From assembly GCA_016987375.1 (NCBI GenBank), contig PJRA01000508.1, positions 825,328-889,327 of the forward strand: a stretch of 64,000 bases of DNA, read 5' to 3'. This DNA comes from Brachionus koreanus. Taxonomy: Eukaryota; Rotifera; Eurotatoria; Ploima; Brachionidae. Made by a program: the position numbers and the translations under genes. Of the stretch, positions 10,870 to 21,079 are shown in pieces. Within the stretch, counting starts at the first letter, position 1, and every line of letters starts with the position of its first letter. The notes under the pieces are model-generated. The model saw only the letters and a list, made by a program, of their open reading frames with translations. It was not told where the DNA came from and did not search any database.

Positions 10870-11974
10870 AAAATCAATTTAGAGTATATTTCTTGAAGGT
10901 AAAAGTATAGTTTTTAAGCAAATAGCTATTGAATTAGGTTTCGAGGTACCTAAAAATGAGATTAAAAGAACTAAAAAATTTGGTTTCTGAACACCGGCCT
11001 TCAAATCAGAAAATAAATTAAAAATTTTGGTTCGAAAATATGGAATTAAAGTCCTTTTATAGCAGATTTAAAGTCAGTTCATTGAAATCAGTTAAAATGA
11101 TTAAAGTCTGTTCTTTTGGGAGACTTTTTTCCTCATCTAAATCCCGATGACTTGAATAAACTGCAAGTCTCAAACATCATCGCTGAATATTTGATTTTTA
11201 GAGCGATAAAATTAAATTCATAATTCAAAGAGCAATTTACCATTTTTTTATCAAATACTACATTTTTCTTTGACTATTTTAAAAACAAAATATAAAAATT
11301 GACCAAGAACAAAACCATTTTATATTCAATAGTGATTTTTGGATTTTTGAGATGGTTTTGAGATTAATTCGGTCAAATAAATAACAGGTAATTTTTGCGA
11401 AGTATTTTTTAGCTAAAAATTTACCCTAAACATGACGATAACTAAATACCAAACAAAAACGACTATTAGTATTGAAATAAAGTTTTTTGAAATTTAATAC
11501 AACACAACATTGCATTTTGCAGAAAATTTGCACATCTTTAGCAGACTTAGACTTTGTAGCAATTATGTAGGAATAAATAAAATTTGTTGAAATGAATTGA
11601 TTATTATTAAATTTTCTTATTTCAATTGCAAAAAACAAAATCGAAAAAATGGTTAAAATATATTGAATTTTTTATTAAATTTTAGAAAGTCTGATCGGTA
11701 AAACTCTGAAAATTTGTTCTAAAAATTCATCTAAATATTAACAGTTATAATTAATCATAATTTATACAAAAAATTTAAGGAAAACTTATTAAATTATTTT
11801 AAAATTTTAAAAAATATATATTATTAGTTCAATCGTTGACTCCCAATCAAGAAAAATGCCAAAAACAAAAAATACTTGGCATATTGAAATTTCTTTATCA
11901 GCAGTAAATCAGTCTAGACACTGTTGACTATTTTTAAAATCTAAAATTCTATTTATTTTGTCTTAATACCAAAG
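10870..11974. other. intergenic stretch, weak trace of a DNA transposase
   Basis: At about 10,890-10,985 on the plus strand one frame reads a helix-turn-helix-like peptide (FKQIAIELGFEVPKNEIKRT), followed by stops and a further broken basic segment. It resembles the DNA-binding start of Tc1/mariner transposases, but too weakly to call. Nothing else seen. Confidence 0.3.
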
Positions 11975-12303
11975 AATTAAATATTCTAATTTATTTGAAT
12001 TTAAAAAGAAAAAAAAATAGTAAAATAAAAGCTTTTTAATATAAAGATAAAGGTTTGTCAATCAAAAATTTAAATCTTCTTTCGAGCAATTAGATTAAAG
12101 GTTTGCTAAGCAAGAAAAAAACTTTTTAAATAACAGTATTTTCAATATTTTACTTTTGTCACAAATTATTTAAATTATTATAAATCATAACCTATTATTT
12201 TAATATTTCAAAAATAAGTGAAAAATAGTGGGTGAAATAACGGTTTTTTAAACAAAACTTTCATTATACTTTTAAAACTTAATGTGAAATACAAATAAAA
12301 ATC
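11975..12303. repeat. ~330-bp direct repeat, copy 1
   Basis: Same-orientation copy of 13000-13334. Both begin with an ATATTCTAATTTATTTGAAT-like word and end with CTTAATGTGAAATACAAATA. Long shared runs, for example TATAAAGATAAAGGTTTGTC and GTGGGTGAAATAACGG, with small indels. The copies lie 1,025 bp apart and flank 12,304-12,999. Confidence 0.85.
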
Positions 12304-12827
12304 GAACCCATCCTTTTTGGCAAAATTAAAATTTATCGCATAAAATATTTTTTCTTAAAAAAAAAACGATTTAAATTGATTATTGATTTTATTTCCTGAA
12401 AAAATAGAAAGCCGAAATTTTTATTTTAGATAGAGAGCTATAACATACTTTATTAAATTATTTTTTTGAATAATTTTTATTTATATAGAAAGAAATAACT
12501 TTTGATCAGTTTGTATTTGAATTTCACAATAACTACAAGTTTTGTAGTATTACTTTTTAAAAAATAAATTAGTTTATTAAAGTTATGATGAAATTCTACA
12601 TTTGATAAAATTAAATTATCTTATTTAAGAATTTTAATTCTTGTTAAAGCTTTAAATAAAAAAAAAGTTTAAGTAATTCTAAAACAATTATGACTGTAAT
12701 TCTAGCATTAACACGATTTCTGAATATTGTCAAGTTAAATGATAAAATTTTACAAGTTGGAAAACTTCAGTTTTCATTTTTATGGAAGAATTATAGAAAC
12801 AAAGCGATCCCTGCAATGGACAACCAA
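12304..12827. other. AT-rich spacer between the direct repeats
   Basis: No gene or motif seen. It may be the 5' part of the inserted element whose 3' tail follows, or unrelated DNA inside a tandem duplication. Confidence 0.35.
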
Positions 12828-12995
12828 AGGCAGGCAATATTTAGAAGACCATCAATGACTTGAAGGATAACAATAATGAAAAAGCTCGGTGAAATGGGAA
12901 TGATGTTGAAGCGAAGGTTAAAGGACCGACTTTAATGTAAATCATTTGTAATGAAACTATGCACCACCAAGAGCGTATAAGAATAAAAAATTCTC
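12828..12995 (+). mobile_element. LINE 3' tail, copy 1
   Basis: A GC-richer island. Its last part, GAAATGGGAATGATG-like through CTATGCACCACCAAGAG to an A-rich end, is similar to the reverse complements of the tails at 20,071-20,230 and 61,451-61,777. In one frame it reads ...KAR-stop-NGNDVEAKVKGPT, matching ARRNGNDMGRSKCEGKRST of the 61 kb copy. The A-rich end abuts direct-repeat copy 2. Confidence 0.65.
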
Positions 12996-12999
12996 TTTA

Positions 13000-13334
13000 A
13001 ATTAAAATATTCTAATTTATTTGAATTTAAAAAGAAAAAAATAAAATTAAGTAAAATTAAAGCTTTTTAATATAAAGATAAAGGTTTGTCAATCAAAAAT
13101 TTAAATCTTCTTTCGAGCAATTAGATTAGAAAAAAACTTTTTAAATTACCTTATTTTATTCAATATTTTACTTTTGTCACAAATTATTTAAATTATTATA
13201 AATCATAAGCTATTATTTTAATTTTTCAAAAAAAAGTGATAAAAAAGTGAAAAATAGTGGGTGAAATAACGGTTTTTTAAACAAAACTTTTGTTCATTAT
13301 ACTTTTAAAACTTAATGTGAAATACAAATAAAAT
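13000..13334. repeat. ~330-bp direct repeat, copy 2
   Basis: Partner of 11975-12303, starting directly after the A-rich end of the LINE tail. Differences are small indels, such as loss of a ~16-nt word near 13,126 and a short duplication around AAGTGATAAAAAAGTG. Confidence 0.85.
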
Positions 13335-15281
13335 CAAAATTTTTTTTAAGATAGTAAAATTTATATTTTTAAACTTGAATTAATTATTAATTCAAATAAA
13401 TAAATTAATTTCCTAAAAAATTTTCAAAAATATGAAAAGATAATATGAAAAAAGAATATAGCAGTTGGAGAAGTAGTTTTAATTGTAAAAACATAGTAGC
13501 ATTGAATCGTATCAGAGACGACATTTGGCAGTTAAAATAGAATTCATATGGCTTTTTATATATCCACAATTTAATAGAAGTTTGACTGAAAATTCTTTAA
13601 AATTGAATAATTTAATATAATTGATAATCATTTTTAAAAATTAAACGAAAATGAAAAATGCAATAAAAAGTATTCAGAAAACTAAATAAATTTTTTTTTA
13701 ATTGTTTTAAGTTTTTATTTTACAAAAGTAGAAAAATTTTGCAGATCGGGTTTATTTGGCTAGTATATTAAAACCAGAGAAATAAAGATGTAATTAGTAT
13801 TTTTAGTTAAATTTAATAAATAAATGAGACAAATTTTTTGTCGGTATGAGATTTATTATCAAAAAACTTCTACAAAAATCTAAAATTCGCCATTTTAATA
13901 TTTTTCGGGTATATTAATAGTTTATTTTTTATATTAGCATAAAATAAGAAAATAAAAGAAGAAAATACGAAACACATAATTTTTTTGGATATACAACACA
14001 ATAGAAAAAACATAATTTATGTTAAATAGAAAGAGCTAGGTCAATCCTATAAAATATCGAATTTTTTGTAAAATTTCTATCATTTCTCCGAAATTAAAAA
14101 ATTTTTAGAATTTTAGGGATTTTGTCTAAAAAACGAATTATTAGAAAATAAACAAAATCTTATCAAATAAACACTACTAGACTAAAAACGCACGGCAATT
14201 AATATTTATAAATAACTAAAAGAATTCAAGCTTTTTTACATATTTTATTATAATTAAAATTCGTTCTTTAAAACACGACGCCATTTTTTTTTGGTTAAAA
14301 TCTTTTAAAATCACTAATTTTTTCCTACGTATTTATATCAAATATTCATTTTCTATTGTTAAGAGCTGTTTTGACCCTGATGGTGTAAATGTTGAAGATT
14401 GAAAAAATAGACTAACATTAATATTGAACAAAATTATTCAAAAAACCATGCGCTCAAAAATTTCAAATTTTAAAAATTGAAATTAAAAAAAATTGGTCAA
14501 CAAATATTACTAAAGGAGAGACTATTAAAAGCTTGCTTTTTAGAGTTGCTTTTTTATATCTTATAATTTTGAATAGGAAAAAAGTTAGTTAAGGCTATCT
14601 TAATCCATCTTATGCTAGGTAACGATAAATCAAAATTTGTATGTTCAATGGAGACAATTAAAATTTGAAAATCATTTTATATTTCAACTGTTGTCTTGAA
14701 CGTTTTGTTCGGCGTAAACCTTTTTGTTCAATAAGTAAAATTTAGTAAGTAATTTAAATTTAATTTTGAAATACAAAAAATAATTAAATATTGCTTGATC
14801 TCTTTTTAATTAAGTTACAAATGTTTTAGTTAGATTTAAGCGTTCAATTTAATCTAAGGGTCTAAAGATAAGATAGTATGGAAAGAGTCAAAATTAAAAA
14901 TTCTAAATTAAATTTTTATATAATTTTCTTAGTTATTTTCAGAAGATAATTGCATAATTTAAGCCAAAAATTAAAAAAAATTAAGCAATAACAAAACAAT
15001 AAAATCTGGCGATTAACATTTAGGTTCGGTGAAATCTCAAAGAAAATTGAGAAATATTTTAAATTGGCAATATTTTTAAAACTAATTTAATTTATATAAA
15101 CAAAATTATCATTAAGGAATAAAAAAATTCTTTAAATCAATTTTCCGGTTAATAACTGGTAAAAAAATATTTTTTAATATTACTTTAAAAATTAAAAAAT
15201 CCAAATTAATTAAAATTAATCTAATTTTTAGAAAAAATAAATTAAAGCTAAATTCTGATAAAAATAAAAAACATTATTAAA
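13335..15281. other. AT-rich region upstream of the first ZC3H gene
   Basis: No coding sequence seen. The right edge is the 5' region of the ZC3H gene: a CTAATTTTTAG at about 15,220-15,230 looks like a 3' splice site and is conserved at about 24,478-24,488 before the second gene, which suggests a 5' UTR intron ending about 50 nt before the start codon in both. Confidence 0.45.
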
Positions 15282-17462
15282 ATGTTAGAGGAAGGAGAAA
15301 TAGATGAAAATGATTTTGAGTTAGAAGAAAGTTCTCAATTAAAAATAAACACTGAACCAAGTCCCACAAACAGTCAAAAACCTCCACTTTCTCCGGCAGT
15401 ATCTGATCGCTCGTCTAGCTCTAAATCGAGCATGACTAAGCGAAAACATCGGCATAAATCTAAACAAAGCAAACGTAAAAAACTTGAAAATGTGCATGAT
15501 AAGGATGAGAGATCAGAAATAAAAACAGAAACATCGAATGCTCCCATGTCTCTCTTTGATCTATTCAAGCAGAGCCAATTTAACAAAGAAACAGGCTCAT
15601 TTTTAAATCCGGTAATAACCGAAAAAGAAAATAACAAACCAAAAACTCAGCGAAAACCTGGTCCATTGTTGAGTTTACCTCAAGAGTTTCAAGAAACAAA
15701 GAAAAAAACCTTGCTGGCCGAACCACTAGAATCAGAAATGACTGTTAGTGTTGAGTCAATAGAGAAAAAAGTTGAGAAAAAACGAAAATATATCGAAATA
15801 CAAAAAGAAAGACAAAAAAAAGACGCTGAACGACAACAAGAGTTGAAAGAGAAACGTGAAAAAATACCATGCCAATTTTTCCTAGTTGGCCGATGTCAAA
15901 AAGGCGATAAATGTCCATTTAGTCATCAGACACCTAAAAAATTGGAATTGTGCAAATTTTATGCAAATGGCTATTGTTCCAAAATGGACAAGTGTTTTTT
16001 TATGCATTCCGATTTTCCGTGTAAATTTTTCTACAGAGGACAATGCACTCAGGGAGAAAAATGCCGCTTTTCACACGAACAAATAACAAATCCACAATTG
16101 AGAGAAGCATTCGAAAAGTATTTGACTGAAGTGGCTCATGAGACAGTAATAAAACCATCACTTTTGGCAACACCAGCTTCTGCTCTTTTGCCTACACCTG
16201 AGCCTGTGCCTTTAATGAATTTACCATTGAATACTGATGTGGATGAAAGAGAATTGATTAATACTGGTGATGTTGATCTAAGGACTTTAACTGTTCTAAA
16301 CGATTTTGATAGACTAAAAAAAGAATTGATTGATAAAATAATGAATAATGTGTCCAATTTTGACACTTCAAAACAAAAAGTGATGGCTGAATTATTGGTA
16401 AAACTTGTAAATACGGATAATGGCGAATTGGCGAAAACATTGACTATCGATGCAATTAAATCGTTATTATTTAGTTTAGATCAAAAGCCAACAACCACAA
16501 TTGAAACTGTTGGTGAAGATAAAATTTATGAAGATAGAATTGATGAAGACGAAAGATTTGATTTGCACATTGATGATGTAAGAGATAGTGAAATTGAAGA
16601 AGAACAAGAACAAGAAATAAACGGCAATTGTGGTGAATTTGAATGGAAGTTGTTTGAAATAGATGTTCAACCATCTAGTTTGTGGGATAGTCCACCAAAA
16701 GAAATTGTCTTTGATCAAGATCAAGAATGTGATCCAAGAATTAAATATTATTCAAATAGATCAAATTTACAAAATTTGCCAAATTATCATTTAAAAATAC
16801 AGCAACAAAATCAAAAACTAGAAATGTCAAATGCATCTCCTGTTTATAGTGAATCAAAACAAGTCATACAATCGCTATCACCAGTTCAAACAAATACAAC
16901 TAATGCAACTACTAGTACAATTAACATCACTAATGCTAGTTCGACTAATTCAAAAGTTTGTTCTAAGCCAGCTAGAGTTGATCCTCGTTTGGCAGCACGT
17001 AATGCTCAGCAATCATCTTCATCTCCGTCACAAGCTCAATCACATGCACATACACAATTGAATTCAAATTATTCAATTCAACAAGATAATAACAGGACTG
17101 ATTTGTTAAATAGACAAATTAAAGATCAATCATTGCTTTCCTCTTTGCCAGATATTCAATTACCTAAAGACTTAAAAAACACTTTGCTTAGTTTTAGTCA
17201 ACCAAACGTTGATACAAACTATGGCCAAAGTGCCAAACTATCTTTTGAAGACTACAAAAAAAAACTACAAAAACCAATATCACCTAGTTATTCTTCTTTG
17301 TCAAATAGTATTAGTAATTGCATGTCCAATAGTTCTGTTGAAATTGAAAACGAAACAGTAGAGTCAGAGTCAAAATCTTTGTTACCAAATATACCGTCTT
17401 ATACAGTGAATTTACAAGCGCCCCAGTCTTTGCACGAACTGCTCAGAAATTTTCAGTCCTAA
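15282..17462 (+). CDS. ZC3H4/ZC3H6-like CCCH zinc-finger protein, copy A
   Basis: Complete 726-residue frame. Three tandem CCCH fingers, each C-x7-C-x5-C-x3-H, lie at residues 197-215, 224-242 and 247-265, preceded by a Lys/Glu/Arg-rich segment (155-195) and a basic patch (KRKHRHKSK near 53). DPR motifs at 484 (DPRIKYY) and 567 (DPRLAARN) fit the ZC3H4/ZC3H6 and Drosophila Suppressor-of-sable family. In animals ZC3H4 acts in the nucleus with WDR82 to stop transcription of extragenic RNA early; that role is inferred from the family. The middle is acidic (430-470) and the C-terminus Ser/Gln/Asn-rich. The start MLEEGEID is conserved in copy B. The coding exon is uninterrupted. From codon 83 onward it is the same protein as copy B; residues 1-82 differ at many positions but have equal length. 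Confidence 0.88.
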   Translation: MLEEGEIDENDFELEESSQLKINTEPSPTNSQKPPLSPAVSDRSSSSKSSMTKRKHRHKSKQSKRKKLENVHDKDERSEIKTETSNAPMSLFDLFKQSQFNKETGSFLNPVITEKENNKPKTQRKPGPLLSLPQEFQETKKKTLLAEPLESEMTVSVESIEKKVEKKRKYIEIQKERQKKDAERQQELKEKREKIPCQFFLVGRCQKGDKCPFSHQTPKKLELCKFYANGYCSKMDKCFFMHSDFPCKFFYRGQCTQGEKCRFSHEQITNPQLREAFEKYLTEVAHETVIKPSLLATPASALLPTPEPVPLMNLPLNTDVDERELINTGDVDLRTLTVLNDFDRLKKELIDKIMNNVSNFDTSKQKVMAELLVKLVNTDNGELAKTLTIDAIKSLLFSLDQKPTTTIETVGEDKIYEDRIDEDERFDLHIDDVRDSEIEEEQEQEINGNCGEFEWKLFEIDVQPSSLWDSPPKEIVFDQDQECDPRIKYYSNRSNLQNLPNYHLKIQQQNQKLEMSNASPVYSESKQVIQSLSPVQTNTTNATTSTINITNASSTNSKVCSKPARVDPRLAARNAQQSSSSPSQAQSHAHTQLNSNYSIQQDNNRTDLLNRQIKDQSLLSSLPDIQLPKDLKNTLLSFSQPNVDTNYGQSAKLSFEDYKKKLQKPISPSYSSLSNSISNCMSNSSVEIENETVESESKSLLPNIPSYTVNLQAPQSLHELLRNFQS

Positions 17463-17881
17463 ATTTCCTCTCTTTATTTTTTTTATTTTCAAGTCCGTGT
17501 AATTTACGATGAATATTTTTTTCTGTAAAAATATGCTTGAATATTTTTTTTTCGACGGCTTTTATTTTATTTTTGTTTTGTTTTGTTTTATTATGTTCCA
17601 TTCAAGTGCAGATTGTGCACTTGGTTTATTATTTTGTGAGATAATTCTATTTTAAATGAATTATGTTTAAACAGCAAAAAAAAAAGAACAATTGCTTCAT
17701 ACTTTTCAATTTTCATATTTTTCTTAAATTATGCTGTAATTTTAAAAATTTTTATTTATAAAAGCAAGAAAATTATTTGAAATTTTAAAATTAAAAAAAT
17801 AAATAAAAGTTGGATTTAGTTAATAAAACAAAAATAGATTGTGTTTTTATCATTATTTGGTTTTAAATTTTCTTTGAAAAT
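15528..17881 (+). repeat. near-identical duplicated tract, copy A
   Basis: This ~2,350-bp tract matches 24792-27145 almost base for base at a constant offset of 9,264. It covers codons 83-726 and about 420 bp beyond the stop. I noticed one difference (TAATAAAACA against TAATTAAACA near 17,825). Left of it the two genes are clearly diverged; right of it the match ends abruptly. Confidence 0.92.
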
Positions 17882-20070
17882 TAAACATCTTTAAAATAAA
17901 CAAATTACACGTAATTAGATTCTTGAGAATTATAAAATAATCATGAAAATATAAACTAAAAATTAAGAAATTTTAACTGTTGAATCATCAATTAAATTTT
18001 TTCTTTATCAATTAAAATCAAATCATCAAATAATAATAAATAATTTTATTGATTTATAAAACTAAAATATCTTGAAAATTAAAATAAAAATTTTTGAATT
18101 GAGAAAACCTGTATTAAGAAAAATGATTAAATCAATTCAATTTTCTTGGCGAATTATAATATATGCACATATTTTTATCAAAAATTTCCAAAAATATAAT
18201 AAAATATACATATATTAAATAATAAACATGTGTTTAAATTATCATCTAATAAATTAAACAAAATATTTATTGTATAAATAATATTAACTAAATTTACTTA
18301 AAAATTATTTTTATTTTGATGTCGCTTAAATCATCAAGTTTTCAACTTTTTATTAATCCTTAAAATATTTAATTATCAATCATAAAAGATTGACAAAAAT
18401 TTAGGTTTTCTTGATCAATTTTATAACTTATTAATTTTATTATTATTTTTGAACATTGAAATTGATGAAATTGATGATATAAATGATGGCTTTAATTTCC
18501 AAAAATCTCAGTAAAATTGGAAATGTGGGCTTGACCCCGCATTTAAAACTGAAAATTATGAATTAAATTAGTGGGAATCAAAAAATATTTTTTAATTATT
18601 TACTTAACTTTTTAGTATTTTTTTAAGTCTGATTATAAAAATCTCAAATTTACTTTATAAATTTCAGTTTTATGTGAAGTCAAGCTCGGATTTTAGTCAA
18701 AAGTTTTCCCATGCATGATATCGCAAATTTTCGTCTTCACATAAAATTACTAAAAAGGTTAATATTTTTTTATCAATAAATTGAAAACCTTTTACTGACA
18801 AATTATTATAGTTTTTAATTTTCTAATACTAAAAACCAAACCAAAAAAAAAAAAAGCTTAAGTATGAATCAGAGTCATCAAGGGTTCAGAATTTTTTTTA
18901 AAACAAATTAATCTAAATGTTAAGTTTAATTGAATTTAACCATTTTTCTAAATCCTATTAAAATAATCTCATTTATTATGAATATTAAAAAAAATATAAA
19001 ATTAGTTATCAAATTAATCAAAAAAAATAAAATTTTTGATACAAATTAATTAACAATATTTTTTAGATACATTTAAGTTTAATATAACGTTTATATATAA
19101 ATAACATCATATATATTTTTCAATATCAACTACTAATTCTTTTTATTCAACTCTTTTTCAAAGTTTTTTAATTTAATTTTTACTTATTAAAACAATTAAA
19201 TTTCTTCAATCATTAATTATACAACAATTTGATTTCTAGTTTTAATATAATTGTAAATTATTTCTCATTGATGCTTAACAATATTTTATTTTAGACAGAT
19301 TTATTTTACGCGATAATTCATAAGCTTACGCAATATCAAATAAGTGATAGTCGTACAGTGCGACTTAAGGCAGTCCTTCATCCATTAATTAATGATTAAT
19401 GACTTGGTCTAGATAAAAAAGTTGGGTAAAATTTCTGAATCGAAATTTTGAGAATAATGTATTTAAATTTTAAAGATTTTTCTCGCCTGGACATTATTAT
19501 AAAATATTATGGCTCATATTTTTTAATTTTATTCAGTTCGTTTTTATTTTTTATAAATAATAAAAAATTAGAATATAAAATATTAAATTTATTTTCAAAT
19601 AAATATAGGCGTAATTAGAAAAATTAACATAAAAATTTGAGTTTTTTTGATTCATAAATGGAGATTTAACTTGTATTGCGGGCCAGCAAAAAATCGACAA
19701 CATTGAATAAATTTCAAATACCCCAATATCTTTTAATAAATTGATTTTATTTTATAAACTTAAATACTAAAATTTAACTGAAATTTTTGTTTCGGACTGT
19801 TTAGTCAACTGGCCCAACACTAGATTTTACGATAAATAATTTACTGTTTTGAAATAATACTCTCTGGTTACTTAGAAAGAATTTTTTTGCCTACATATTT
19901 TACTTAAATTTAAAATTTAGTTTCCAAACCTTTAATAAATAAAATAAGAATAAGAAATTTTTAATAAAATTTCTTAAAAAACTATCAATTAAAAGTAAAA
20001 CTGGAATAATTTAGAATAAGTTTGATTAAAATGTTGATTCTTAATTTTTGCTAAATTTTATCTAAATTTT
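17882..20070. other. AT-rich intergenic region
   Basis: No gene seen. It contains an ~80-nt inverted repeat: TTTATGTGAAG near 18,670 pairs with CTTCACATAAA near 18,740, flanked by partly matching bases. Low-complexity A/T otherwise. Confidence 0.5.
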
Positions 20071-20230
20071 TTTTTGCTTATTCATTCCTTGTTGAGCATA
20101 GGGTCATTACTGATTTCCACTCAACTTAATATTTTGCCTTTACCCTTACATTTGGATGAGCTCTTTCGTGATTGAGGACGTACATTTTACTGTCTCTCTT
20201 GAGGGCGAGGTTACTTTGGAAGACCAGCAA
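20071..20230 (-). mobile_element. LINE 3' tail, copy 2
   Basis: On the minus strand one frame ends ...LNHERAHPNVRVKAKY-stop, followed by AGTAATGACCCTATGCTC, a short spacer and a run of A. The AATGACCCTATGCTC core is identical in the 61.4 kb copy and close to the 12.9 kb copy, so these are 5'-truncated copies of one LINE family. Confidence 0.7.
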
Positions 20231-20454
20231 TATTCATTATTGAAGAACTTTTTATTTTTCTTTCATTCTAATTAACAAATTTTAATAAGGAAATTATACC
20301 CAAACCAAATTTTTTGTAAAAAAAATATTTAGTATTACAAAAATTTATTTTTTTACTACATATTTCAACTTAAGAGCGGTCCCAAGACCCCTATAAATTT
20401 TTCCTATTGTTTGTCATTCCATTTTTGGTCTTTTCGATAAATTTTCAATTCATT

Positions 20455-20640
20455 CAAAATCAATAATCAGTAATCTTCTAAATTGGATTAAAGCCTTTGA
20501 CAGGAAGTAGAAAACGTGTTGTAGTCTGAGATAAGACTTCCAATTGAATAATTTTAGACAGTGGTGTGCCACAAAGACCAGTCTTAGACCCTTTATTAAT
20601 CATCTACAAATTTTTTATCATCTACTCGGACTCATAATTT
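20455..20640 (+). mobile_element. LINE reverse-transcriptase fragment
   Basis: Two overlapping frames give WIKAF then LTGSRKRVVV, and later LDSGVPQRPVLDPLLIIY. These are the thumb-side RT blocks WLKAFL.GR.QRV and SGVPQGSVLGPLLF of CR1/Jockey-type LINEs, with frameshifts and stops. It is a relic distinct from the larger element starting near 21.1 kb. Confidence 0.75.
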
Positions 20641-21079
20641 TTTTTATATCCCAAAATATTCTTAAAATAGGATAACTTTGGATCAAGCTAAATCAAAAAT
20701 TTGACTATTCACAATTTTTACTGGTTTTTAGTTAACCAGTTTTTGGTCAGCCAAAATTGATTTACTTTCTGGTCGACCAAATTTACAACTTAAATACAAA
20801 TTTTGAATTCAAAATTTTAATGTAAAGTATAATGACTTTTATTTTCTAATAAAATAAAATTTACTCTTTAATTAATCCTTAAAAAAGATTATATTTAACC
20901 TTGATCTATTAAACCATTTTTCAAAAATTGCAGTGTTTAATTTAGAAAATAGATTTTTTGCTTAGTTTTAAAATGTTTCAAAAAATCATTTTAAAATTTT
21001 TTGCTTTTAACATTCAAAGGTAAGAGAGTTCTGAGGCCCTTTTGTTACTTACTTTATTTGTTATTACATTAGATAATCT

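Noticed and set aside
10890..11010. Helix-turn-helix-like peptide of a Tc1/mariner transposase
   Set aside because: Only about 30 residues with weak resemblance and stops after it; not enough to name a family.
15374..17061. Several antisense and alternate-frame open frames inside both ZC3H genes
   Set aside because: They mirror the real coding frame, are repeated exactly in the duplicate, and have no independent features.
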